From Scatophagus argus (lineage: Eukaryota; Chordata; Actinopteri; Scatophagidae), in assembly GCF_020382885.2 (NCBI RefSeq), contig NC_058516.1:12192902-12256901 (forward strand): DNA of 64,000 nt, given 5' to 3'. The translations under genes were made by a program, and so were the position numbers. The stretch's first letter is position 1; every line of letters starts with the position of its first letter. Positions 1-12,900 of the stretch are shown in pieces. The notes below the pieces were generated by a model, which was not told where the DNA came from, made no database searches, and saw only the letters and a program-made list of their open reading frames with translations.

Positions 1-255
1 CAGTCAGAAGTGTGACATCTTACAACATTAGTTAATTTAGCTGAACTGTTCCAATCAATTTCTTTAAATACACACTACATGAAAATAAACATGCAATTTT
101 CAGTGGTTCTTTAGGACAAACACAATTTGCCTGTTTAGTACCTCAGAATGGAACTCAGATGCTTAGGAAATATCCTCCTAGGTGCTAAGAGTACATTAAC
201 TAATAATCAAACATAATTGTTTCATATGTGAAAGAAGACATGTAACATGTTTTAC

Positions 256-3200
256 AATTAAAGGATACATGTGCACTCCCAGCTCTCCTCCCCCTTCTGC
301 CACAGTCTCAATGATCTTTTTCATCACTTCAGCGTGTCTGAAGAGAAAAATATAGATACGATTCTTATCAAAGTGTCTGTGAAAAGGACTAAAATAACAT
401 TTTTTAACATGCAATCACACTATAAAAACATCCATGATTTAGGACACTGCAATACAAGAAACATTTATTCATATATTACTCTATGCTAATCACTGACTGT
501 AGCATCTCAAAATTGTAATGGTAAAGACTACTGACTGCAAAATAAAAATGAATGACAGCTCCCCAAAAGCATGATAACTGTGCAATGTGATTGCTTGTAT
601 ACACACGTATATATATATTTTAGTTTCCTGTGATTATGGCAGAATTAAGACACCATATGGTTATAAAAGCACAGCTCTGCACGAGGTTTGAACCCTGACC
701 TCCTGTAGGAAAGTCCTACATCTAATCTAACTATCCACCAGTTTTACATCCAAACTGTTGACATTGACATACTTGTGTTTTCCCACTCATGTAATTAGAA
801 AATGAACACAGCATTTTACCTGAAACCATCATCATTTCCTAACTCTAACCAAGTTTTTTTATGTGCCTCGTTATGACCTCAGCTAAACAAACTGTGACTG
901 TTAACATTAAATAAACCCCATTCTTGTAGTGTTGTTGAGTACTGTTTTAAAAAGCCCCCCCCTGGTAGCTGACTGCAGTGTAGGTAATAAACCCCTCCCC
1001 TTCTACAATTGAATATGGTACATGGAATTGGCTCCACTTGCCAATCACTACTGCACACTCTGGCTCCAAATGACATGACCAGTGCAAAATGACAGAGCCC
1101 ATAAGCAGGATATTTTAGCTTCAGAAGAAGAAGTCTCCATCCTGACATACTGTATGTCAATGATACGAATACAGATAAGAGGAACTGGACAACATTTAAA
1201 TATTAAAGTTTACACAGACCAGCCATAACATTATTAACACCCTCCTAATATGGAGTAGGTCCCCTTTTTGCCATCAAAACAGCCCTGATCAAACTAGACA
1301 TGGACTCCACTAGACCTCTGAAGGTATGCTGTGGTATCTGGCACCAAGCTGTCAGTAGCAGATCCTTTAAGTCCTGTTGTTGCAAGATGGGAACTCCATG
1401 GATCTGGCTTGTTTTTCCGGCACATCCCACTGGAGAATTCTGAAGTCAACACCTAAAACTTCTTGTTCCTCAAACCATTCTTGGACCATTAAAGGAGTGT
1501 GATAGGGTATATTATCCCGCTGAAAGAGGCCACTGGCATGGTAACACTGTACACCCAAGACCAAGTATACTCCTTCAATACCGTTGAAGGGATCAGTAAT
1601 ATTTAGGTAGGTGGTGCATGAATTAACATTCACATGATTGGCAGGACCAAAGGTTTTCCAGCAGAATACTGCCCAAAGCATCACACTGCCCTCCAACAGC
1701 TTGCCTTCTTCCCATAGTGCATCGTGGTGCCATGTGTTCCCCAGGTAAGTATTACCCCCAGGTAAATATTATCTATAGGTGCTTTTGCTGTTGGACACAG
1801 GTCAGCATGGGCACCTGTGCACCCTATGCAGCCCTGAATGCAACAAACTGTGATGCACTGTGTGTTCAGACACCCTTTTATCTGAACCAGCATTAACTTT
1901 TTCAGCAATTTGAGCTACACTAGCTTTTCTACTGGATCATACAACACGGGCCCCACATGCATCAGTGAGCCTGGGGCCCCCATGACCCTGTCGCCCGGTT
2001 CACCGGTTTTTCTTCCTTGGACCACTTTTGTTAGGTTGTGACCACTGCAGACCTGGAAGATCCCACAAGACCTGCAGTTTTGGAGATGTTCTAGCCCAGT
2101 CATCTGGCCACCACAATTGTCCCCAGACAAAGTCGCTCAAATCTTTATGCTTGCCCATATTTTCTGCTTCCAAGACATCAACGTCAAGGACAAAATGTTC
2201 ACTTGCTGTCTAATATATCCCACCCACTGCCAGGTGCCATACTCAGTATTATTCACTTAACATTATGGCTGATCAGTGTACAGCCTAAAAGTATTTAGTT
2301 TGTACCCTTCTGTGGTTTTAAAGAAAAAAAAAAGCTGAATGATTTTTACCACTAAAGGGATTAAGGATACAACCTCTAAAGGAAGGTTAGGTTCTTTCAC
2401 ATTAGTCTTTCTCACCTGCAGGGGTGGACAGAGCACATAGCAGGTGGAGGAAGGTGTGGGTGGTTCTCAATGGTGACAGTCTTCTTCACGTGGTCCTGGC
2501 TGATGTCCTCATACATTTGCTCTACAGTCAGCGGTCGCCTGTCCTGGGAGACACCACAACAGCTTGATGTAGTGATAGTTTGTTGAGTCTAGCTCTCAAA
2601 AATCAGCTTTAAGCAAAAGAATATCAAATCCAAATCAATGGTTTATCAAAATGTTGTATCTGTCCTAAAAATAGGAGTCACTTGACTGTTACAAAGAGGT
2701 ATAGTCAATTGTGTAAATTTTGAGATTATCTAAACGTACTTATATGACAAATCATCTATCAAACAAAAAAAAAAACGTTCATGCTTATGTTATTTCATTT
2801 AGGGCAGGTACATACTTCATCATATCCAAAAAGCCAGAGTCGAGGGGTCTGGTAGTATTTATCATATGTGATGTACAGGTCATATGTTCTAGTCTGAAGA
2901 ATGGCATCCTCACTTCCAGACTCTGCTTTGGCTTTAGTTTCTACCATTTTACTGGTGTCCAGGGTAGCCTAGACAGAGGAAAAGCGTAAGCATCAATGAT
3001 AACTAATATTAGATCACACAATAAATAATATGCTGCAACCCTGTGATCTGTCTACCTCATCTGTTTCCAACAGGCCACTTTCCTCATACTCTGAAAAGAC
3101 AGCATTAAGAACAACATAAGCTGTCTGAAGGAAACAGAACAACTCTTTTTATTGCTGGTGGGATATGAGTAAGATATGAATACCTTCCATATCTGCTGCT

Positions 3201-6200
3201 TCTCCATCTTCATCATCGTCTTCATCATCATCATCATCACAACATGCTGCAGAATTAGCATTCATATTCTTGTCCTAGTGGAATTCACATTAAAAAGGAT
3301 ATATTCGCGACTTCAACAACTGTTGACGATTGCTTTGTTTTTGTCAACAACCCAAAGAAATTCAGTTTACGGTCACAGAGGCATCTAAGTATGGCACCAT
3401 GAGAGAGGTGAGAGTGTGGGGAAGACAGCTAAACAACAAGCTGAAGCTCCCTTTGAACGCAAAGGAAGCTGCGATTTCAGCTAAGAATCCACATCATCAC
3501 ATTTTCACTGTCATACTGTCATTTGATTCATTGTAAAAAATATTGATTTCAGCCACTATTAGTGTACTAGACAATAATTTTGTAATTTTTGGATCTCAAA
3601 TTGGATTAAAAATCAAAACGAAACCAAAAAATAAAAAAAAAATTAAAAAAGACATGAGGCATACCTTATTATTGTCCAGTGAAATTTCTCTTACAGCATC
3701 TGTGACTCCTAACACTCCTGAAAAAGTCAGTCAGAAACAATTCAGATCTTCTTTACTAAAACTGTATCATTATTTTTGTATCATTTTAATCAGATCCGTC
3801 ATATGATAAGAACTAAAATTCATTAGCAAGTGCTTTAGGAATTGGTCAGCTAGTCACTATATAACACGACACACAAAGAAACTCCAACTTCACTAAAATA
3901 GGTAGTGTGTCTTTATTATGAGTCATAGTGCAACTCAACTGATTGCAATTTTCTGGGCCAATTCCAATTTATGATTTTTTTTTTTTTTTTCTTTAAGTGT
4001 GATCTGCCGATACCGATTTTTTGCTGATTCCAATTTTCTTTCTAAGAACTATAGCTGACATCATAATAAAAACAAAAATCAACTTTTCTTCAAGGCCAAA
4101 TTTAACTTTCATTAATAAAAAAAAAAAAGAAGAAATTATTAAACTTTACAATTTCCTTTGAAAGTAAAAGAAAAAACTGGAAAGAGCAACAAATAACAAT
4201 CAACTGAAAATGAGCTGTACAACCAATTTTATCTGACATATTTTACTTTACCAAACAAAAGCAGGTGCAACAGATATTTTATACCAAAACAAATTATATC
4301 ATTTTGCTGATTAGATTTGCTGTTCCAAATGTTTTCGTGGTAGTCCCCCACAGTTTACTCTGGCCTTACATGTAGCTTTGGGACTTCTTCACTCACAATG
4401 AAGAACGTCCATGCTAAAGACATGTTAGCGTTAGCTGCTACCTCACATGGGTTTCTGACATGAAAAAAAAACCCCAAAAAAAAAGAACTACAGTATATGT
4501 GGTCAAGTTTAGGACACGTGCAATGTTGATACGGAGATGGTGTCCAACCTGTGTTGTGGTAAGTGTCCACCCAGCCCCCATCTCCATCATCCTCTTCTAT
4601 GATGGCTTCCAGCTCATCTGAATACTCCATCTGTTTACAACGCTTGTAACAGGGAACTGAAAGACAGCAAATAAAAAAATCGACACACAGAGAGGTGGGG
4701 AGGCAAACAGGGGCATTTCATTATTCATCAATTCAACCAGTAATGAGGTTTAATATCAACAAAATAAAATATGGTCACAATGAGGGTGTGACTGTCTGAA
4801 TAAAATATTTTAGGTGGCTGACCACATACATATATGAGGATCTTCAGCTTAAGAAATTAGTCTGAATTACAATCACTTGTAGCTGCAATCAATAGCATTA
4901 TGAGTAAACTGAGTACAAAATCAACCACATGACAAGCAGACACAGAACACAAAAATTTTATTACTTCCTTGAATACTGGCTTGCTACACAATACCAAATA
5001 CATATGTATTTTACTTGTGTGTTATAGAAGACAAATACAACCAGTCTATTTGCACTCCACAACCAGATTTTCATTAGTGAAGGCTCCACTGATATTAAAT
5101 TAGCATTGCCTGTGAATCAGAACTTGCTTAAAATGAATAAGGCATTATTAAAGAACTTTAAATATCTGAAAACATTCAGAAAGGGATCCTTTAAAATAGA
5201 CCTCAAATTGTGTCAATTAGAAATCACTTTAAAAAAAAAAAAAACTTGGATTATTGCATTTGACTTATCAATGCTTAAATTTTATTATGGTTCAAGCAGT
5301 TACATTCTTTCTCAAAATTCTTTCTTCATCATCCACACTGTCATTCAAAGATGATTCTCTTTAATTCAAAAGAAAAAAAAAAGTGTGTCACACTGCAAAG
5401 CAAATTCAGACCCATAGAATTTCAGAGATGCTTCATTAGAGAACTTTTCATGGGGAACTGGATCATTATGCAATGCGATGCGATTATGCAACCAATTAAT
5501 TGTTGCCATGAGTAGCTTAGTCAAGTAGAAGCTAAAATTCAGTTAAGAACAATGAGAAACCTGAAACATAAAATGAAGTTACCACTCTAAATCCACCTCT
5601 TACCATTGCGTGTCAAGAGAAACTGTTTATCCTGGGGCAAGTACGGCTTCACCTTGACCTCTTCCCCGGTGGCCCTGAAAGGAGACGGAATCACGAACAT
5701 AAAACATATTATTTTAGCGCTGTCGCTAAAAACCACCGGTTCAAAAACGTTCTTTAAACTTGACTTAATTCACATTCAATTTTAATTCAAATTTCACAAG
5801 CCGAATGACTTAAAAAGCGATGTGTTTTATCCAATTTATGTGACAAGGAGTAAAGGTAAAAGGTAAAAGTGCTTCTTTCCATAATGTCCATCGCTACTCT
5901 ACAATGAGTGAACCTTTGTGGTAGATCATACACTTAAAACAACATGTTATCACATGTTATCAACCATGCGTAATAATCACATTAATCTTACTAGGATCTT
6001 ACCAAGAGGAAATCATATATCTTTGATTCAGCTCCAAGCAGACACTCACCATTTCCATGTAGGACAGTGATGAACCAGGTGATCTCCAGCTGCTACAAAC
6101 TACAATAAGCATGGGATTTATGAATCAGGGGTATTTGCAAGAGGTAAGATAATAGAATATATGATCCAAATGTATAGATTAGCCTTTAACGAGTATGGTC

Positions 6201-6608
6201 TCACCTCCTCTGGGGTAATGACTCCAGTTTCTTTGAACTTCGATTCCTGGGATTAATAATGAAACCAAAACTGGATCTCAGAAGGCTATCATGAACATCC
6301 AGCCTTAAATATAAGCACTGCGCATTCACCAGAGATGTGCAAACGTATTCATGAAGTGTCGATATTCCATTAGGTCGTTTAACTTGTGCGTAATTAGCGC
6401 TTTAAAACATCAAATCAACACCGTCACGCATGTCACTTTAGGCTAATTGGACAGCGCCGATCATCTGTTTTGTGTTTGTGTCATCTCAAAGTAGCCACCA
6501 CCTATCAACAAGCTAGCTCATGTGATATAAGTTTACCTTCAACACTGGAGTGAGAAACTCAGCAACTCCGAGAGCCGTTCCTTTCACTGTGTTTATGACG
6601 TTCTGCAT
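256..6608 (-). CDS. atg3: Autophagy E2-like enzyme ATG3, 3' end missing at window edge
   Basis: ATG3 is the E2-like enzyme that takes LC3/GABARAP from ATG7 and transfers it to phosphatidylethanolamine on autophagosome membranes. Eleven minus-strand exons join in frame to 295 codons: 6537-6608, 6205-6246, 6050-6099, 5604-5674, 4549-4656, 3665-3717, 3184-3274, 3056-3090, 2816-2968, 2416-2543 and 256-337. The start [19 protein letters not shown] is the family's amphipathic N-terminal helix. [19 protein letters not shown], an acidic flexible region, [20 protein letters not shown] and the catalytic-cysteine motif [12 protein letters not shown] follow in the family order. The last visible exon ends after GVHMYPLI at a GTAAAA donor. 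The final exon, about 22 residues in relatives, must lie left of position 1. All junctions are GT/AG. The acidic stretch is Asp-rich with two Cys ([13 protein letters not shown]) and looks lineage-variable. Intron 10 holds a Tc1 remnant. Identification is by recognised family sequence, without a database search. Confidence 0.95.
1211..2283 (-). mobile_element. Decayed Tc1/mariner DNA transposon in atg3 intron 10
   Basis: Imperfect terminal inverted repeats bound the element: ACCAGCCATAACATTATTAA near 1216 and, reversed, TGATCAGCCATAATGTTAAG near 2253-2277. Between them the minus strand encodes pieces of a Tc1-type DDE transposase in several frames. These include [16 protein letters not shown], a segment ending in [15 protein letters not shown], and the C-terminal part with [21 protein letters not shown]. 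The frame breaks and stops show it is inactive. The element reads in the same direction as atg3. It belongs to the common fish family whose ends read CAGCCATAACATTA. Confidence 0.85.
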
Positions 6609-6953
6609 CCTGTTGAGTTTCTTTTTGGATATAAAAAGCTGACGTTCTTCTAAATCCTTCCTTTAAAAATTAGGATTTTTTTGACATAGCTACTCAAGCA
6701 GAGTACCAACAAGAGAAAAATCACATGATACGTCTGAATACTTCCGGTATTAAACTCTCACGAGAAGTGTGGTGGTGGTTGCTTGAATGCGCGTGATAAT
6801 AGCGGGTGAACTAGGGTGTATTCTTTTATTTTTAAAGGCAGTTTGGTAACGTTGCAGACTATTGGCTGTGTTCATCTGTAAGCAGACATATTTACAATAT
6901 ATATTATCTGTGATGTGCGAGTGGGGTAGCTAAGCTAAGCTAGCGGTCTCAGT
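6609..6953. promoter_or_regulatory. Shared bidirectional atg3/cars2 promoter
   Basis: These 345 bases separate the two divergent start codons, so both 5' UTRs and any promoter must lie here. Visible motifs are an ETS/GABPA-type site CTTCCGGT (6741-6748), an inverted CCAAT box ATTGG (6861-6865) and an E-box of MiT/TFE type TCACATGA (6721-6728). No good TATA box is placed for either gene. That motif set is typical of housekeeping and nuclear-encoded mitochondrial genes. Actual use of the motifs is inference. Confidence 0.6.
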
Positions 6954-9900
6954 ATGTGGAGACACTCGGTGAGGTCGGTGTTGCGGAAAGCGGAGGTTCT
7001 ACGTGGGGTTCTCAGTAGAGCTCAGTCACTCAACACTGTCAAATCCAGATTAAACGGATCCTGTAGCGGTGTTTCAGGGAAGAAATGGATAAAACCCAGC
7101 GGGTTTGACACGGGCTTGAAGACTTTCAACAGTCTGACTAAACAGAAAGAACCTCTCATTCTGGCAAGAGAGGGAGTAGCTACCTGGTACGAAATATCGT
7201 CATACGAGAACCGTATGCATTCTTAACCGCATAATAACACAATATTGTGTTGTGTCTCAGGTACAGCTGTGGACCCACTGTGTACGACCATGCCCACCTG
7301 GGTCACGCATGGTATTGATAAAGATATTCTACTTTAAGTACAAGCCCAAGACTGTAGAGTTAAGCTAAATTGCTTTTCGCCTGTTTTATTACAGCTCTTA
7401 TGTCAGGTTTGACATCCTGCAGAGGATTTTGTCCAGGTTGTTTGGGATCACTGTGATCCATGCTATGGTCATCACTGACATTGATGACAAAATCATCAAA
7501 AGAAGTTGTGAGGTATGATTGCAAGAGTGCTGAAGCCGTTATGATTGCTGATGATTGAAAATGTGTTCATTCAAAACATGTTTCCATGTTTAGTCATAAT
7601 CTATTTTAATTCTGTTACTACTCTGTACAGCTACTACCATTATTACTGTTACTAATACTGCTATCATAATCACCGTAGTACCTCCTGTATACTTCATTAA
7701 CATTATCTACACCTTCTCTCACGCCCCCCCACCCTCTCTCCTGCCCATCTTGAGCCGGGGTCTGCTCAGAGGTTTCTGCCTTCTAAAAGGCAGTTTTTCC
7801 TCGCCACTGTCACCAAGGGCTTGCTCAATGGGGAATGTTGGGCTCTCTGTATTACAATTTAATTAAAGAGTTTGGTCTAGACCTGCTCTAATTGGAAAGC
7901 GTCATGAGATAACTTTTGTTGTGAATTGGCGCTATATAAATCAACTGAAGTGAAATTGAAAATGTTTCCTTTGTGTTACAGGAAAATGTTTGTCCGTCAG
8001 TCATATCCAGAATGTATGAGGATGAATTCAAGAAGGATATGTTGTCTTTAAAGGTTTGATGAGTTCATAGCTAATAGCTCAATGTAATTTGCTGACATAG
8101 TGGTAAATTCTTTTATCTATAAACATATCTTTGTATTCTGTCGTTGTTTTTGAGGTGATTCCTCCTGCAGTGTATTTAAGAGTCACTGAGAATGTGCATC
8201 ATATTGTTGCGTTTATTGAGAGGATCATTAAAAATGGACACGCTTATGTCACAAAAGAAGGTGAATATTTAGGAATTCTTGGTTATTATTTCTCTTATAA
8301 ATTAAGGTCTGTATATGGACAGTACCTTAGTCAACATTTGTCAAATGTCTCGGTTGCAGGTGATGTGTATTTTGACATCCAGTCCATTGGCGATCGTTAT
8401 GGCAAGTTTGTGACAGCTGTGGATTGTCAGGAAGAACCTGGTAACCCAGAACCAGGTTTGTATTATTGAAGAAAAAGACGGATTGCTGAAGGGTCTTTTC
8501 ATTGATAGAGAGGACAGAGTGCTGTTATCTTTTCTGGATTTGAGAGACCTTTATGGGACATACTATGATGTGACTATTTTACCCCATTAAAGGAAATCTC
8601 TGACCCTGTTATATTCAGTGTCTAAAGGACAACTCGGTCTAGTCTTTCCGTTTTATGATGGCTTATGTCTTGTTTTCATAGTTTTAGCATCAGCTCTAAA
8701 TAACTAACTAGTGACAGAGTAATATCTGCATGCGTTCTTCTGTTTTAATTTACCACATTTTTTGCAGTTGTCATTCAGAGTTCTGCCCATGTTTCAGTAC
8801 ACCATTAAACATTTTAAATTTGTGGCTTTTTGAGACCCACACACACTTTATTTACTGTCACTGCTTGTTCTGTATTAAGCAGACTTTATGTTACCTTTAG
8901 TAACTGACAGCAAACTGTGTGGTTTTCCAGGCAACACAGATAAAAGAGACTTGAGGGATTTTGCTCTTTGGAAGAGGTCCAAACCGCAGGAACCATCCTG
9001 GGAATCTCCATGGAGTAGAGGAAGACCTGGCTGGCATATTGAATGCTCCACCATTGCTAGGTTTGGATTTCCAAGATGTTTGCTTCGTACCGTATGTCTT
9101 TCTTTGGGCCTTTCTGAGGTCAATAAAGCCAGACCCTCAGTGCAATTAAGAAAGGGTTCAAATAACAGAATACTTAACTGAAAGTCTTTATGACTGAAAT
9201 GGCGCATGAGTAACTTACTAATAACTTACTAATAATCTAATGTATCAAGTTGTCAAGGGAAACTGAAGTGTTCATGTCAGGTGGTAAAGACAAAACGTGA
9301 GTACAGTATTTTTGCCCATAAAGTGATTGGTGTTGATTGATTGATGTATATTTTTTTTCGATGGTCAAACAAAATGTGCAAACGTAAGAGATCACTATGG
9401 GCTCTATGGGATATTTTATGTTTTTCACACTCAGTCTATACTGATATTATTTCTGTGGTTGTTTCAGCTCAGTGTTTGGGAGTCAGCTGGATATCCACTC
9501 TGGAGGCATTGACCTGGCCTTTCCACACCATGAGAACGAGATCGCCCAGAGTGAAGCCTATCACCAGTGTGGACAGTGGGCAAATTACTTCCTCCACTCA
9601 GGTAAATCCCCCTAAAGTTCAATCAGTGTAATATCACATTGGACCCAGTTTTTAAACATTTAGGAATTGTGTGGAGCGGCACAGTGGTGCAGTGGTTAGC
9701 GCTGTCGCCTCATAGCAAGAGGGTTCCAGGTTAGAATCCCAGTCTGGGCCCTTCTATGTGGAGTTTCCTTGTTCTCCCTGTTCCTATGTGGGTTTTCTCC
9801 AGCTTCCTCCCACAATCCCAACAACATGCACATTAGGTTAATTGGCGACTCTACATTGCCCCCTAGGTGTGAGTGTGTGTGCTTGCCCGACCAGGTCATA

Positions 9901-12900
9901 GAGTTGACTCTTATTTAGTGACTGTCATTCTGCTTTTCGAAATGATTGTTACAGAACCCTGTTTCAGTTCAAAACATATCAGCATGAAAAGTTGAAAGCA
10001 TGAAAAGGCATGAAAAAGATTTTTTTTTTTTCAGAGTTAGGCAGCAGTTAACAGATGAAATGTATGCTTTATATTTACGTTAGACATAAATGAGAGGAGT
10101 TGAGAGTGCGTTGAGTGGTAAATAAATATATTAACTTATAAATTTACAGCCAACAGATTTCTCTCATTCCTCTCTTGCTTTGTGTGTGGCTTTGTGCTCT
10201 TAAGATTTTTATTTTATTTATTTATTTAAATATTTTTACGGTTGATAACCACCATGGTTATACCCATGATCTCCCACTGGGTTTGTAGGTTTTGTCAAGC
10301 CACTTCACAGAAAGAAAGCCTATATGCTATATGTTTGTAGTGTACCCCCTCTGACTTGTTGTAATTGTTTTTAGGGCATTTACACCTAAAAGGCAGTGCA
10401 GAGAAAATGTCTAAATCTTTAAAGAACTATGTCACCATAAAGGTAAGTCATCATGATTTATTCATCAATTATTGAGTAATTAAACAAATCCCTATATCTT
10501 CTATATTGTATACTGAAGAAAATTGTCAGTATTTCTTTGTCTTCCATCAGGATTTCCTGAAGTCCTACTCTGCCAGTGAATTCCGGATGTTTTGTCTTTT
10601 GACCAAATACAGATCAGGTGGGGAAAATTAATGAACTGTTACTGTTAGTGAATGTAACAATCATAACCCAGACTACGACCGAACGTTAACTGTTGTATTA
10701 CAAGGATTCACGCTCATAGCAACATGGCTACACTGACCAGAAGAAGAGGGAGCTCACCCACAATCCAACAGGTGTTCCCCATTACGGGTCCCATACTAGC
10801 CCAAAATTCACAACAAAAACAAAACTAATCAATTTTTTAATTCATTTTTTCCCCTAGATCTATCAGGAAATTAATGTAAATTACTAGTGAGAAATTATTC
10901 CAGTGACACATTCGAGCTTCAATATTCCTAACAATAATGGAGCAGAATGTTGAGATGTTAAGTTTTCAGTAGTGAACGGAAAAAACATTCATGATTTACT
11001 GCTTTGATTCCACAGGTATTGACTATAGCGATAGCAGCATGTTGGCAGCTCGGGCTTCTCTTGGAACCATCTCCACCTTCATCCACGATGCTCAGACATA
11101 TATGAAGGGTCAGCTGCAGTGTTCTCCTGTACAAGATGCTTTTCTTTGGGAGAGGTAGTAACACAGATTGATAAGTTCATTCATGTTCTTGATAAACTGT
11201 CTTCACCACATTTGTTTCATTTTCTGTTTGTGTTATCAGCTGAAGTTACAGTATATGGCTAACAGCTAACATGTGGGTGTGGGTTAGATGTGGGGAACAG
11301 GAAAGCGATGTGTGCTGTCACAGGATGTGGCACTCAACATTCATTCATCAGCCAGCTGACTGGGAGATCTTCATCTTTTTTGTGTTTATTCAGATTGGCT
11401 GAGACTAAGCACAGAGTGGTGGAAGCACTGGCAGATGACTTTAATACCCCACAAGCCATCAGTGCTGTCATGAATCTGGTTTATCATGGAAATTGCCAAC
11501 TTCAGCCTTTGTCTAAGGTAACTAACTCACTGTGTCAAATGCACATTGAAACATCCTGGGATTTCACTGGACGCACACATTCTGTGAAGAGTATCAGTGG
11601 TGATTGGAAAGATTCAGATTTCAGTCATATGGAAACGGTTTATTTCACACAATAATGAGGCACCACACATACCCACACAGTATGGCAAGCGGTTACACAT
11701 GTAAAATGATTTCAATTCAATTCAATTTTATTTAAAGTACCAATTCATAACACAGTTATCTCAAGACACTTTACAGGTGTGTAAACAACAACAACAACAA
11801 AAAAAAACAACCAAAAAGAAGAGAATCAGGTCCCAGGGCAAAATCCCACACTGTGTAAGCATATGGTGACAGTGACGAGAAAAAACTTCCTTTTAACAGG
11901 CAGAAACCTCGAGCAGAACCAGACTCAGTGTAGATGGCCTTCTGCTATGACCGTCTGGGAGGGAGAGGGGGGAGAGGAGAGACAGGGAGGTGGAGAGAGA
12001 CAGGAGAGGGGGAGATGGAGAGAGGAGAGGCAGGGAGGATAGAGAGAACAGTGCAGAGCAGGAGCAGCAGGATCCAGGCAGGGCCATGGAGAGGGTTCTG
12101 GATCCAGCAGCACTATCAGTGCAGTAGGCACGACCATAGGGGCTCAGGATCCAAATGATCCATTCAAAGCACTGACAGTGAGTAACTGAGGTAAAATACT
12201 GAACCCTGTGTGTGTGTGTTGTATCTTTGTTCAGCCTGACAGAGCAGCTCGGAGTCCTGCAGTGTTTGCAGCGATGGTCACCTACATCAGAGATGTCTTG
12301 GATACGTTTGGGATCGAGCTGCTTCAGACAAAGGTCAGAACTTTGGAATTGCATGCAGATTTTTGTCTTTTTTTTTTTTTTTTAGATTCTCAACTGGCAG
12401 CAGGACAGTGTACGTGGGATACAGAATACGTGTTAATGATAATGAGGGAACAATTCACCCAGTGCAACAGTGGAATTGTTTTTAATTGTTGAATAACAAT
12501 ATAGCTCTCTGGCACAGAGGAAGAACAAGCTATATCAGGCTACACACACACAGTACTTGATAGTACTTACATTCACTGTTCACTTGGAATTGGGATTTGT
12601 GGAATTATATTAGAGCTCAGATTAGAAAGTTTTCTCAAGTGTTTCCTCGGGTCTGCTGTCTCTTCATGTGCAGGAGGGTGGTGCACTGAGTCATTGTGGA
12701 ACTCTGGAGGGCGTTGTGGAGCAGCTGACTCGGTTTAGAAGTGAAGTTCGAGCATTCGCGCTCTCTCGTCATGATGGTCCAACCACTGGATCCCCCAGCA
12801 AACCTGGCCTTTACCCAGAAAGGATCCCTCTCCTCAAAGCCTGTGACACCCTCAGAAATGACCTGGCACCCTTGGGTGTTGTGATAAAGGTATGCAAAGT

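Noticed and set aside
1-200. Search for the last atg3 exon (FLKFVQ...HFTM-type end)
   Set aside because: No reverse-strand match is present, so the exon must lie outside the window.
960-1130. Similarity to 55530-55600 (GGTAGG and CATAAACCCC words)
   Set aside because: The match is short and patchy; not enough to claim a shared repeat.
11893-12354. 153-codon minus-strand ORF in cars2
   Set aside because: It overlaps the purine-rich part of a family C repeat and cars2 exon 13 antisense. Its Ser/Pro/Leu content is a low-complexity product.
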